Made by a program: the position numbers and the translations under genes
Notes under the pieces: generated by a model
The model's input: the letters and a program-made list of their open reading frames with translations, nothing else
What the model was told of the DNA's origin: nothing
Database searches by the model: none
Assembly: GCA_012656075.1 (NCBI GenBank)
Contig: JAAKBF010000252.1
Span: forward strand, 372,001 to 436,000
DNA: 64,000 nt
Origin: Phytophthora hibernalis
Lineage: Eukaryota; Oomycota; Peronosporomycetes; Peronosporales; Peronosporaceae
Reading direction: 5' to 3'
Part shown: piece by piece, positions 19,625-29,953 of the stretch
How the letters are laid out: the number at the start of each line of letters is the position of its first letter
Position numbering within the stretch: the stretch's first letter is position 1

Positions 19625-20151
19625 ATGCAGCATCGTTCTGAATCATCTCGCTTGAAGGGATAAACCACTGCATATACACATATTTAGAGCTCTGCTACTG
19701 CATGAACGGGGTCTCACGCGACTAGAAACGTAGATTCCACGGTGGAATGCAAATACTGTTGCACAATTTTTCTTGCAGCGGAAGAAATGCTGCGCTATCA
19801 GCCAGATCACTAAAACCAATGCAAGTACACCACCTTATAGCGTTAGCTGGAGAACGTCTGCGAAAACCTGTTTGCCTACAATTGTTTGCTCGTGATTGCG
19901 GTCTTCTGGGGTGGATGAGTATTATTTGAAAGCTAGGTCAACTTTATGACAAAGTAGTAGCCAAACTCACCTGTGTCATTATCGCCCCACGTTGAAGCTG
20001 CACGACCAGCGAGATACCCATAATGTGGTGCACACCACGTCTCCCTACTGAAAGCAAGTAAAATCCATCTTGATGGCTCCATTTTTCCTTCTTTTATTCT
20101 CGCCGTCATTCCTCAATTTCCCTCGAACCCCGCACTTCTAAGCGTCACGCC
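19625..20151. other. Intergenic region with RGLG promoter
   Basis: AT-rich spacer with a small palindrome ATTCCACGGTGGAAT around 19735. GTCATTCCTCAATTTCCC at 20105-20122 matches the oomycete initiator plus flanking-region core (TCATTYY followed by CAATTTYC), placed about 30 bases upstream of the ATG at 20152. No other gene is seen. Confidence 0.55.
20105..20122 (+). promoter_or_regulatory. Oomycete Inr-FPR core promoter of the RGLG gene
   Basis: GTCATTCCTCAATTTCCC contains both halves of the oomycete core promoter in the right order and spacing: initiator TCATTCC, then CAATTTCC. The expected transcript start is about 45 bases before the ATG. This is the best match of its kind noticed in the window. 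Confidence 0.6.
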
Positions 20152-21586
20152 ATGGGCAACGAGCCCAGCAAGCAGCAGCGGCGGCGGTCGACCGCGCGAC
20201 CTTCTGATACACAGACAGGTCCACGCCCCATTGCCGGTCGCTCCGAAGCGCTCACGCAGATGATCCCGGACCAGTTCACGGCGCTGCCCCAAGTGACGCA
20301 AGCGCTGCGGCGTAGCGGCCTCGAGAGCTGCAACTTAATCGTGGGCATCGACTGTGCGTCGATGTACAAAAATTACATTAAAATATCACATTTTACTTAA
20401 ATATTGTGCTGCAGGCACGAAATCCAACGAGTGGAGCGGCAAACGCACGTTCGGAGGCCGCAGTCTGCACGAGATCGACGACCCGAACGCCCGCAACCCG
20501 TACGAGGACGTGATCGAGACGATCGGGAGAACTTTGCGTGATTTTGGTGTGTATTTGAGAGCTGCTGACATTGTGAGGCTTGGACTGAGTCTTTTTGCGT
20601 GTTGTGCAGACGAGGACAATGTCATTCCAGTGTTTGGCTTCGGAGACGAGTTGACGTGCGACCGCGCGGTGTTCACGTTTGCAGAGGGACAGGCTGGACT
20701 CCCATTGGAGCACATCCGCTCGCGCTACCGTGAGGTGGTGCGCAATGTGGTGATGGCGGGCCCGACGTCCTTCGCGCCCGTTATCAACGAGGCGGTGAAC
20801 ATTGTCAATCGCACAGGCGACTTTCATATCCTCGTCATTATTGCTGATGGACAGGTGACCCGGTCGGTGGATATTCCGCCCCATGCAGTCAGCAAGAACG
20901 AGAAGGAGACGATCGACGCCATCACGTACGCCAGCAACTTCCCACTGAGTATCGTCATGGTGGGCGTGGGCGACGGCCCGTGGGAGTCCATGATCTACTT
21001 CGACAATTATCTCGTGCACAGGAAATTCGACAACTTCCAATTCGTAGAGTACCACAAGATCACGTCGCAGTTCAGTGACCCGCAGATGAAAGAGGCGCAG
21101 TTCGCGTTGCAGGCGCTGATGGAGGTTCCGGATCAGTACCGGACGATCAAGGCGATGAATTACTTGGGTCACAGACCGTTCAGAGCACGCACAGATCTGC
21201 CGCGTGTTGACGTTTTTCCACCGCCTCAAGTTGTTGAGCGCGTCCATCAGAACAACTACGGAGTCTTCCAGCCACAAGCTCAGGCTGCTGCAACGACAAC
21301 AACGCAATACGGCCAAGCGACATCATCACCATCAGCGCCTCTCTTCGGGTCGACAGACGGAGCGTGTACCGGATCGACACGCCCAATACTGCAGCATCGC
21401 TCGTCGCGAGCCGAGGAAGAGCTCGCTCGTCTGCAAGACTCGTTGCTGTGCCCCATTTGCGAGGAACGGAAGAAAGACATGGTGTTTCAATGTGGACACG
21501 AGACGTGCCAGAAGTGCGGCGACTTCCTTTCTCACTGCCCTCTCTGTCGGCAGGAGATCCAGGTGCGCATCAAACGGTTTGGCTAA
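20152..21586 (+). CDS. RGLG/copine-type RING E3 ubiquitin ligase
   Basis: Three exons: 20152-20353, 20415-20546 and 20610-21586. Introns of 61 and 63 bp (GTGCGT...GCAG, GTGTGT...GCAG) keep phase; 436 residues. It begins MGNEPSKQQ, a good N-myristoylation signal, as in plant RGLG proteins, suggesting membrane attachment. The copine/vWA domain covers about residues 40-300, with NLIVGID-CTKSNEWSG carrying a DxTxS-like metal site, VIPVFGFGDELT, FAPVINEAVNIV, FHILVIIADGQVT and SIVMVGVGDGPWE. A Gln/Ala/Thr-rich linker follows, then a C-terminal RING-HC: C-P-I-C-EERKKDMVFQ-C-G-H-ETCQKC-GDFLSHCPLC. Known relatives ubiquitinate signalling proteins at the plasma membrane. The frame is clean. Confidence 0.9.
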
Positions 21587-22003
21587 GGGGTCCATATCGA
21601 TGTAGTACGTAGAATGAGTGTATCGGACTGCAGGCTAATGTGATGTCCGACAATTGAGCGCAACGCGGATAGAATGTAGATTGAAGTTGTCTGAGGTTCG
21701 CACCCGAGCAGCAATTCGCGCTCATTTTGTTGATTTATTTTCTAAGAAAGTTTTACTAGTTGCCTGGTCGTGCTCGACTCGAAGGTGGTGTTGTCTAACA
21801 AACTTTTTCGGCTTCACCTTCGCCTGAAAGCTTCATAGACCCGGTCTTTTACGTCGACACAATGCAGTGCACAATGGCGCAGTTGTGGTAGAAGATGAAA
21901 TGAAGTGAAGTGTGTGGAGTGATCAAAATGTATTGCGGCCACTTCCGATGGCAACCACGTTACGATTCCGTCATCCTTCTAGAGGATCGACCTCTTAGCC
22001 CCA
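21587..22003. other. Spacer between convergent genes
   Basis: About 420 bp with only short frames, containing the 3' regions of the RGLG gene and the Cys-repeat gene. No structure was noted. Confidence 0.4.
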
Positions 22004-22942
22004 TTAGGGCGACGCCGACGGGTGCTCCCGCTTAGCGCCGTGGCGAATGCACACGCCGTTGCGCACCGCCCCCTTATTGCATCCCTCGGTTTGGCAGCGT
22101 TTGCCACCTCCGTGTGAAACACACAGTGTGCCTCCCACCGCACTCTTGGAGCAACCGTCGACCTGGCAGCGCTTACCACCTCCGTGCGCAATGCACAGTC
22201 CACCCAGCAACGCCGTCTTGGTGCAGTCGGGCGTTTTGCACTTGCGGCCGCCACCGTGCGCGGAGCAAAAGCCGCCCACGAGTGCCGACTTGGTGCAACC
22301 GGTTTCGCTGCATCGCTTGCCACCTCCGTGCGAAATGCAGAGTCCGCCTTGCTTGGCGCTCTTGTTGCAGTCCGGGTGCGCGCAACGCTTGCCACCTCCG
22401 TGCGAAATGCACAAGCCGCCGGTCTTGGCGCTCTTGGAGCAGCCCTCGGCACGACAGAAGCGACTCTGCTTGTGGTACTTGCAGAACGTGCCGTTCGGGC
22501 CACGGATGGTGCGGTAGCAGTCGGGCTTGGCGCACACCGTGTTGAGCATGGACGAGAGGTCGAAACCACCGCGCGAGCTGCCGCCGGTGCTGCTGCTGCT
22601 GTCGTCGTCGTCCACCGTCTCCGTCAGGTCTCCGTTAATGATGAAGCTGAGACTCATGGCCGCGATGCCGCTGACCGCTTCGCCGTCTCCGTCCGACAGA
22701 CGAAGAGGCGACGCCGTGTTGCCGCGGTTGACGTTTTCATCGTCGTCGCTCGACGTGCCGGAGTCGAAGCGGCCCGCCATAGCGTGCAGCTTGGCGGGCT
22801 CCCCGCCTGGGCGAGCCAGCGTTTTGATGAGCGGCGAGTGCAGATGCTGAATCTGAGGGAGCACAGGGTAGCGAGAGGCGGACGGCGAGTCCGGGAGAAG
22901 CGGGTGGTCGGTAATAAATGAAGGGAATGTACTCGAGGCCAT
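22004..22942 (-). CDS. Tandem Cys/His/Gly repeat protein (WRKY19-like zinc-finger type)
   Basis: 312 residues from the ATG at 22942. The N-terminal half is low-complexity with acidic Ser/Asp runs (TSSDDDENV; VDDDDSSSSTGGSS). The C-terminal half has about six near-identical units of 24-25 residues following C-x4-GC-xKSA-xxGGLCISHGGGKR. Each unit holds three Cys and one His in a pattern that would bind zinc; the first is CAKPDCYRTIRGPNGTFCKY-H. Such arrays are abundant in oomycetes and usually annotated WRKY19-like; a role in DNA or protein binding is inferred, not shown. The coding repeats also form a DNA-level tandem repeat of about 72-75 bp, prone to copy-number change. Confidence 0.75.
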   Translation of the reverse strand: MASSTFPSFITDHPLLPDSPSASRYPVLPQIQHLHSPLIKTLARPGGEPAKLHAMAGRFDSGTSSDDDENVNRGNTASPLRLSDGDGEAVSGIAAMSLSFIINGDLTETVDDDDSSSSTGGSSRGGFDLSSMLNTVCAKPDCYRTIRGPNGTFCKYHKQSRFCRAEGCSKSAKTGGLCISHGGGKRCAHPDCNKSAKQGGLCISHGGGKRCSETGCTKSALVGGFCSAHGGGRKCKTPDCTKTALLGGLCIAHGGGKRCQVDGCSKSAVGGTLCVSHGGGKRCQTEGCNKGAVRNGVCIRHGAKREHPSASP

Positions 22943-25638
22943 CAACGAGACGAGCGACGAGTTGGGGTGGAAGCGGCTAAAGCTGAGCTTGGGGAGGTAC
23001 GACGCGGAGTCGTGGGGGGTTGCGAGTGTAGTAGGATTCCGAGGAAGAGCTACTGGAGTGATGTATCTCTCGCTCCGGTGTTACGCGGGACGAGTAGATG
23101 GGGTTTGAGAGAAAATCTCGAGTGAACATGGAGGTGCTCATGGTCCCCCTTGGAATGACCCGGCCAGATGGGGAACCGCGTTTTGTGCACCGGTGTAGAG
23201 AAAGAGACGGCCAGCCTTTTTGCGAGCTGCAGCGACGCTTGTCGTTTTTGCCTCGTTGTTGTCGACCATCGCGGTCGACTGTTTCGAGAGCGGCGAGTTC
23301 TATGCGGATGTTTGCCTCGCTACTTCGAGTTTAGCCGCTCGACACTACCAAAACGCAGCGTGTTGGCAGTGTCGAGTAACGGTGACCCAGCAACTCGCTC
23401 CGTCTGGTGGCTGCTGAATCCTGGACACGACTTGACGTAGCGCTCGCCGCGTCTGCCTGCATGCGTCTTCCGACTGCACTGCGCATGCACTACATGTACA
23501 TGTACATGTATTTTAATGGTGCTGTGCTTTGAAACCCCAGCACCGCATCGCTGCATCAACCAGCAGCCAAGACAAAGAGAACCAGCGGAACTGGCGAGAG
23601 CGCCGTGAGTTGGGCTGAGTCTCCTACAATTGTCCAGCGGATTTTGACCAAGGCTGTACATGTTTTAGTACATGTGCATCGATTGCTGAACCCGGTGACG
23701 CTCCACCGGCCTGTGCGTGCCCGTAAAGCGCGCTCGTCGCCACAAGTTGGTCGTTGCTGTGACCGGCGTTGCAGCACTTTATCTTCCACCCCCGCGGCTC
23801 TGTCCGACGCACTGCCGCCGCGACCTCTGGCTTTTCGTAGCACGATTCGCAGCGTACGAACCGCGGCCGGGACAGTTAGTGGGACGCACAGTGCCGTGCT
23901 CCGGGCACGCAGTCAAGGAGTCAAGGCACCAAGCAAATCAGCACCGTCGTGCGGAAGTAGAGAGCAGTCGCACAACCGCGCGGCCGATCCTCGGTTTGTT
24001 CACTGCCTGTTTACAACAAGATGGTTGAAGTCCAGTCGAAGGTCCGACCTTGCTCCTGCGCCGTCTGAAGTCTGAAGCGGGCGAGGTCCATTATTCGGAG
24101 CTGGTTACAATGGTCACTTCACTCCACCAATGCCACAGGCCACGTGCGACCCGCGATAAATTTCTCCCGCACCGGTGGTGATGACGGTTGCTGCACTGCG
24201 AGTCCCGATTGCAACCTCGAAGGCGTGCCTGGATACCGATCGGTTTGGCGGAGATCTCGACGATAACACATGGAACTGCGAGTAATGTGTGAAGGTGCTC
24301 GTCTTTATGATCGCTGCTTGGCCGGAGAGGGGCAGTCCACCGTGTGTGGCACTCGTTGAGCGTCAAGACTTCTTATTCCAGTGGCTCTTTTGCAGAACAA
24401 GTAGCTATTGTCAGCAACGCGTCTGCTGCTCACCCACTCGTTTGCCCAGCTCGAGCGACAACGGGTCGCGTTTTCGTTGTCTCGACCTAAGCAGGCGTGC
24501 GTAGGCTCACGATAGGCCTCTGCATCAGCCATCCACGCCGGCACCAAGATGGGGAAAGGCAGATCGACTAATATACTAGCCGGTGCTCTCCGAGTGCCGG
24601 GGCCAGCGCGGCGAGCGGCATCCTTCGAAGTGTGACTCGGTTTGGTTCGATCTCACGCACGCAAGTCGGTGCAATTACACGAATCAATCCTGGTGCGCGC
24701 CACAAGTTCTCTCGATGCCATCACTCAGAGTAAGCAGCGCGACGACGAGATAGTGCAGCCGTATTCTAGAATAAACTACCGCCGTCGCTGGCACGAATTC
24801 CTCAATGTGTGGATCAAGAGCAACCGATGATTTCCCGCTAGAACATTACTAACCTCGTGCATGACTCACTTTCTCGTTCATTTATTACACAGTTCAATTA
24901 CTAACACCAGTCAAGGGCAAAGTCACTGACAAGAAGAGAGCCTTTGCGGTGCTATCAATGCACTGCTACCTACATGTATAGGTCACCAACTTCCAGGGAG
25001 CACCAAAAATGTGCTCTTTATCCCAGGCGCTAGGGTGGACAGACCACGCGCAAGAAATACCGAGGTCACCTGCCACGAGAGCCTTCTTGTTTGTAATGTG
25101 TAACATGGCGCTCGAAAAATTCCTGCCGACCGGCGCGAAAAAGTATACCGGTAACGAAAAGTGAATATGTTGGACCGCACATGTCGAACGCAGCGTAAAA
25201 GACTTAATACGTCGCAGTTCGTGCACATGCCCCCAGTCTGGAGGTCCCCGAAAAGCGGGAAGCAACACGCGGTGATAACGTGGCATGAGAAATCGGAGAC
25301 AACACCAAGGTTGTCACGGTTACATGTGGAAGTTCGACGCGAATACCAATACAAGGGGTGGTTTGCCGCGTTCACATTAGCTACGGTTAATAGACTGGAA
25401 GGTGACTCCTGCGTAACTCAGAATGCAGGTAAAGTTTTCTAGCTTAACCCTTTAAACTGAAGTTTTCATGAAAGTTCTCAGCGTTCAATATTTTATTTCA
25501 GGCACGCTTGATCGCAGGGTTCTTGTCGCGACCGTCTCGATCGCATTAACGTTACTCTTGCGATTTCATCACCGAGAATTCCGCATTTGCGGTTTACTCC
25601 AGGTAGATTTCAGGCTTCAAGAGTGAAAGTTGAACAGG
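22943..25638. other. 2.7-kb sparse region, no confident gene
   Basis: Contains the promoter of the Cys-repeat gene on the left and of cysteine-rich gene C on the right. A short TACATG hexamer run lies at about 23489-23508. Open frames without ATG occur at 23220-23417 (secretion-like, Cys-containing), 23605-24075 and 24642-24830 (a plausible protein-like frame ending RRRWHEFLNVWIKSNR). Antisense frames at 24091-24366 and 24966-25375 show no motif. I cannot support any of these as genes. Base composition alternates between GC-rich (23.6-24.0 kb) and AT-rich (24.8-25.6 kb). Confidence 0.4.
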
Positions 25639-26404
25639 ATGCAACGCCGCCTACGGACTATCGCTGTCGTTTGGGCTGGACTTGCAAGCTTCTGGCTGCT
25701 CTCCAATGCAACAGATACTATATCGTGTGCTTCTCGTGTGGCGATTGGAGACCAAGACGTGGGAATCTCAGCCATGGAAGACTTTGAGTGCAAGTATGGC
25801 GGCGTGGGCTGCTTCTCGGTGGCACCTGTCGGTTCTGCCAAACGTGGGCATCCACTCAAAGCAACCACCTTTCAAAATGCACCAGCGGTATCTTAAGTAC
25901 TCAGGCTCCGTCATTGACAACTGCCCCAACACCTACCCAAACAACTCCAACTCCTGTCGCTACTGCCGCACCTACCATTGATGCCGATTGTGCAGCGATT
26001 GTGAAAAGGTCGAGTTTGACAGGAATTTCGTTTGTGACCGACAACTCTTGCAACGTTGCTCGCCCGGTGGCAAATGGTTGTACTGCTCTCACAAGTTGCA
26101 GGCTTTGTCGAACTACAAAAACGAAGACAACCAATTCCTCGTTAATTGTGCCGTACTTCAAAAGACATTGGTTCGAAGGATGTCTTCGGACGACACTGCA
26201 GGCATCTCGGAAGACCCTAAGCCGAAGCATTTCACCAATATTTTGTTCATCTGCGTCGGATGCATGGCTCTCGTAGTTTCGGTTTTGGGTCTTGCGCACT
26301 CCAAGATCTGTCGTCGTGGTACCAGTGACGCCAATTGTGCAGTTGATGACACAGGTTTGGCAAGCGAAAGCAATACAAACGAAGACACAAGAGTGAAGCC
26401 TTGA
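25639..26404 (+). CDS. Secreted cysteine-rich membrane-anchored protein C (GDQ/CRFC family)
   Basis: About 255 residues after two one-base corrections: a missing G in the GGG run near 25822 (restoring CFSGGTCRFC) and a missing A near 26110 (restoring CRLCRNYKNED). A signal peptide (MQRRLRTIAVVWAGLASFWL) is followed by module 1, C..RVAIGDQDVGISAMEDFEC...GGVGCF..GTCRFC...C. After a Thr/Pro stalk, module 2 is C..IVKRSSLTGISFVTDNSC...NGC...SCRLCRNYKNEDNQFLVNC. A membrane helix (ILFICVGCMALVVSVLGLAH) and a tail of about 35 residues end the protein. Same order as protein A minus one module, so a family with variable module number. Likely cell-surface; function unknown. Confidence 0.72.
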
Positions 26405-26518
26405 AGTGCCCAAGATACGCCGAAGACGATCATGCGTAGCTTATTTGCTCAGCCACTACTTCTTAATGCATGTTAAACGAATGAATGCAATGGTGGGTGT
26501 ACGCAAAGCGAGCATATC

Positions 26519-27101
26519 TTAGACGAGAATGAGAGCAGTCACGACGATTGTTGCTACACTTATCGAGGTGTAGAACGCGGCAGACCGAATACTAGATCCC
26601 CCGAACCTGTATCCGAATCCGAGCTGGCAGACGCGTCGATGATGAACATTTGGCTTCCAGAGTCGCGACCAACAGAACCATCGTCTGACGGGTACTCGAT
26701 GCTGTAGTCTTCGTCGTCCGACCCAACAGAATGGGCTTTGCTGCTAGACCCCAAGATACTCGATTCAACGTCGTCGGAGCCGCTGAACCCGGTCGAACTG
26801 GTAGCTGTGCTTGGTTCGACGGTGTCTTCCACACTCCCAGTATCAGAAAATTTGCTGGGGGCAGAAGCTGATGGTACTGTCGGCGATGGAAGTTGGGGGA
26901 TATCTGTCGAATAATGGTTTAATAGGCAGCATAATGCGTTGAATGCAAACTCTTACTTGTGAATCGACCTCGAAATGCCTGAGATGTAGCTCCTCCGCCG
27001 GTATGCTGAGTGGAAGATGTATTAGAGCTCACAGAAGATGAAGCATCAGTTGACAAGGCGGTAATAATGAGTGTAAGCAGTAGAGTGGCGAAGGATTCCA
27101 T
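26519..27101 (-). CDS. Ser/Thr-rich secreted protein with C-terminal hydrophobic tail (probable GPI-anchored)
   Basis: Exons 27101-26957 and 26903-26519 flank a 53-bp intron (GTAAGA...ACAG). With one G restored in the GGGGG run near 26600 the product is about 176 residues. It starts with a signal peptide (MESFATLLLTLIITALSTDA), continues with Ser/Thr/Asp-rich sequence including GSDDEDYSIEYPSDDGS, and ends FYTSISVATIVVTALILV. That last part is a short hydrophobic tail without a charged cytoplasmic end, as in GPI-anchor signals. Without the correction the frame stops at 26560 and loses the tail. Probably cell-wall or plasma-membrane attached. It resembles the next gene in composition and ending. 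Confidence 0.6.
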
Positions 27102-27792
27102 CGTGTGTTCAGAAGACCTGCCTAACGCACTTGGAGGAATGTTGAGAAATGAGGGCAACAACTGACCGTTTGGTGTTCTGTGTGTAGCTAGGTTGACTAC
27201 AGTAGAGATCAATCACTTCTTTGCATCGGAATTTACGATATTGCAAAGATTTTGTGGTAAGTAAAGTGGTCACACTGATCGGCAGTTCGTGGCGAAGTTG
27301 GCCGAGCAATTCAAATTCAAACTACATGTAGTGGCTATCGTGGAACAGCAATACACATCGCCTAGTTTTGAAGAGATCGTCGAACCCTTGTAGCAGACTG
27401 AAAAAATCCGTGCTGCCGAGGCTATCGCGAATGATGAAAGTACTTTTGCTTTCAGGAGACGTTGCTGTAAGAAAGTATGTGCATTCTGCGTATTCATTCT
27501 TTTTTCGCAAGTTGGCATTATTGTGCGTAGGCTTCTCATAGTCGCCTGCTATCTGGTACGTAGTATATGAGAGTTGAGCTAAGAATCCGTGTAGTCGTAG
27601 TAGTATCAAGCAGCACAGGAGCCTTTTGAGTGTCGCTCAAAGTTTTGAGTCAAAACTATTACAAACCCATGTCAACCAAAAAGAGGGTTTGATCTGCGTT
27701 CATGCTCGAGACACAAGCTCTTTCGTTGCTAAGCTGTGTAGAATGCAGTCGATCAACAGCCATTATAGTTTCTTCTACGAGTTGGGTAGAGC
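27102..27792. other. Intergenic region between two wall-protein genes
   Basis: About 690 bp, AT-rich, with antisense frames of under 100 codons lacking motifs. It serves as promoter for the gene starting at 27101 and 3' region for the gene ending at 27793. No repeat was detected. Confidence 0.4.
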
Positions 27793-29152
27793 TTAACAGA
27801 AAACTGTGAAAGCAACGACTATCATCGTCAGCAGCGCAGAGTCGGTGACAGTATTCGTTTCACGAACGCCCCAGACAGCCCCTGGAACACTTGCTTGACT
27901 TCCAATTTCATCAAATTCTCCGGAGGAAGACCCAAACTCGATGCTGCCGCTAAGATTGGTGTCTCCACCACGAGAATTCCAGTCGCTGCCTGAACTAGAA
28001 GTACGAGAGCCCAGAATAGTGTTCAAAGTTGCATCATCAAGAGAGCTTGTCGTATTCCCTGAGTTGTTCCTACTGTCTGTGCCCTGGACAGTTTTGTTCT
28101 GAACCACGTCCTTGAATGTGCCCTCAGACGTTCTGGAGTGGCTTCCCTAGTCGATGCGTTGGATAAACTGCTTGGAGTCGTGCCTTGGTGACTTACGGCT
28201 TGTACACTATCTGGCGTTGAATCATGGCCAGGCTGTTGTGGCGTCGACGTAGATGATTCAATTTTGGAGGCCGCTTGGTTGTGGAAATTACTGCAGAGTT
28301 TTTGGCCGAAGCGGGGTCACTGTTCACGTCAGCTTGAGGTGGTGGAGTCTCACTTGGGACTCCTGTATTCAAAACAACTGAATTTTCCGTCACCAAATGA
28401 AATGTTGATTCTGGTGTTCTTGGAGCAGAGGTAATAGACGAAGACAATTTCGCATCATTACTTGGAGTAGGGGTGCTGCTCGATGCCGAAGTTGGGGAAT
28501 TGGTAGACGCGACCGTCTCGGGGCTGACTGTGTCGCCTGTCGCCAAGCGAAATGTCGGATCTGGAGTTCTTGGAGCTGGGGCTGTGGGTGTAGACGAAGT
28601 TGAAGCCTCGTTATCGGTACTGGGTTGGTTAGGCACCGGAGGTGGGGTATAGGTGGATGCAGCTGTCGCTGAAGTGGAAGGAACGGCCGTGGTTGGATCA
28701 CTCGGGGAGGACACGGTTGACTCTGCAGACATTGGAGGTGGTGGCTCCGTGGATACAATTGCCGCTGGACTAGCCGTATCTCTTGTCACCAAGCGAAATG
28801 TGGGGTCCGGAGTTCTGACTGGAGGGGTGATTGGTGCATCGTTCGGGGCGATATTAGGGACCAGAGTCTCAGAAGACGAAATGGTCGCTGACTCATCCGG
28901 TGGTGGCATAGTTGTATCGATAGGCGGTGCCACTGGTGCGTCAGTTGATACGAGTGCTGCTGGGGTGACCGGTGGGGACATTATCGCATCCGTACGAGGT
29001 GCTACCAGAGTATCAGCGGGTGCGAGTGTTGCTGGAACGAGTGTATCGCTTGTCACCAAGCGAAGCGTTGGGTCTGGTGTTCTAGGAGCAGGAGAGACTG
29101 GTGTCGAATCATCACAAATTCAATGGCCAACAACAATCAGTGAGCTTTTCAT
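27793..29152 (-). CDS. Long Ser/Thr/Pro-rich secreted repeat protein (probable GPI-anchored)
   Basis: Three minus-strand frames join if one A is missing near 28263 and one G near 28127, giving up to about 453 residues. The body is Pro/Ser/Thr-rich and carries four copies of a motif like APRTPDPTFRLVTxDTxxP (about 29085, 28815, 28580 and 28420) separated by STP-rich linkers, so it is a mucin-like wall protein. The C-terminus, after SGSDWNSRGGDTNLSGS, ends TDSALLTMIVVAFTVFC, a short hydrophobic tail as in GPI-anchor signals. The best start is ATG 29152 (MKSSLIVVGH), but an in-frame TGA follows directly. Either an intron or a base error lies there, so the N-terminus and signal peptide are unresolved. 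Paralogue-like neighbour at 26519. Confidence 0.55.
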
Positions 29153-29227
29153 TATTTCCATTCCAGCATCCTGAAGTTCGCTTCAACGTCACAACTGCGG
29201 GCCAGTCCGTTGAGAAGATTTTGTGCA

Positions 29228-29953
29228 TCATGGCATGGGGGTGTTGAGCAGTCCCTGGGCAACAGACTGGGCCTTCTCGAGGCCGCAGAGCAGCTCCACG
29301 AGCTTCACGCCCATGGCCATAGATGTTCCTGGTCCCTGACTGGTCACACACTTGCCGTTCACCACGACGGTCTCATGCTTGAAGTCCACGCTCCTCATCT
29401 TGGATTCGAAGCTCGGGTAGCTGGTCGCCGCACCTGGAGTCAACAGTCCGTGTGGATGCAGTACGACCGCTGGGGCGGCACAAATGGCTCCATACAATTT
29501 GCCTTCGTCTTTTTGCTTCTGCAGCAAGGCCACAACCTCCTTGGAGTCACGGAGGTGCTCGGCGCCAGGCATACCCTACAAGTAGTATTATCATACCAAA
29601 AATAGTATAGTATGTTTGGGTTAGTACTCTTTGGTAATTTAAAGTAGTAGTTGGTGGAAATATATGACGCACCCCAGGGCACACGATAAGGTCGAAGCTC
29701 TTGTCGGCGCAGTCCTCGATGGCCACATCGCCCTGCACCTTAACACCACGTGACATGGTCACGATGTTCTGTGGCTTGTTACCGACTGTGGCCAGCGTCA
29801 CCTGCACGCCGCCACGGGTCAGCACGTCGGCCAACGTGATAGCTTCGATCTCTTCGGAGCCGTCAGCCTGGCAGAAATAGCATTTTCACATTAGTACTTT
29901 CAAGTTGGACGGAGAACTATTGAACTTGCAATGGGGATCAGCGCAGAAGTCAT
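29228..29953 (-). CDS. DJ-1/PARK7-family protein
   Basis: Three exons: 29953-29930 (only 8 codons), 29867-29673 and 29575-29228; 188 residues, the usual size. The joined start reads MTSALIPIADGSEEIEAITL, then ADVLTRGGVQVTLATVG, LIVCPGGMPGAEHLRDS, and the nucleophile elbow YGAICAAPAVVL with the conserved reactive Cys, ending MGVKLVELLCGLEKAQSVAQ. DJ-1 proteins protect against oxidative damage; chaperone and glyoxalase-like activities have been reported in the family. Intron 1 (29929-29868) begins GCAAGT and ends CCAG, a GC-AG intron; no GT alternative keeps the frame. Intron 2 (29672-29576, 97 bp) is GTGCGT...TGTAG. Confidence 0.88.

Noticed and set aside
22000..22500. Regular repeats considered as a CRISPR-like or satellite array
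   Set aside because: The period is a multiple of three, the repeats encode conserved Cys/His units, and there are no unique spacers; it is a coding repeat.
23220..23417. Small secreted Cys-containing frame (DCFESGEFYADVCLATSS...)
   Set aside because: Looks like a signal peptide plus Cys-rich tail, but it begins with TTG, not ATG, and no intron or initiator supports it.
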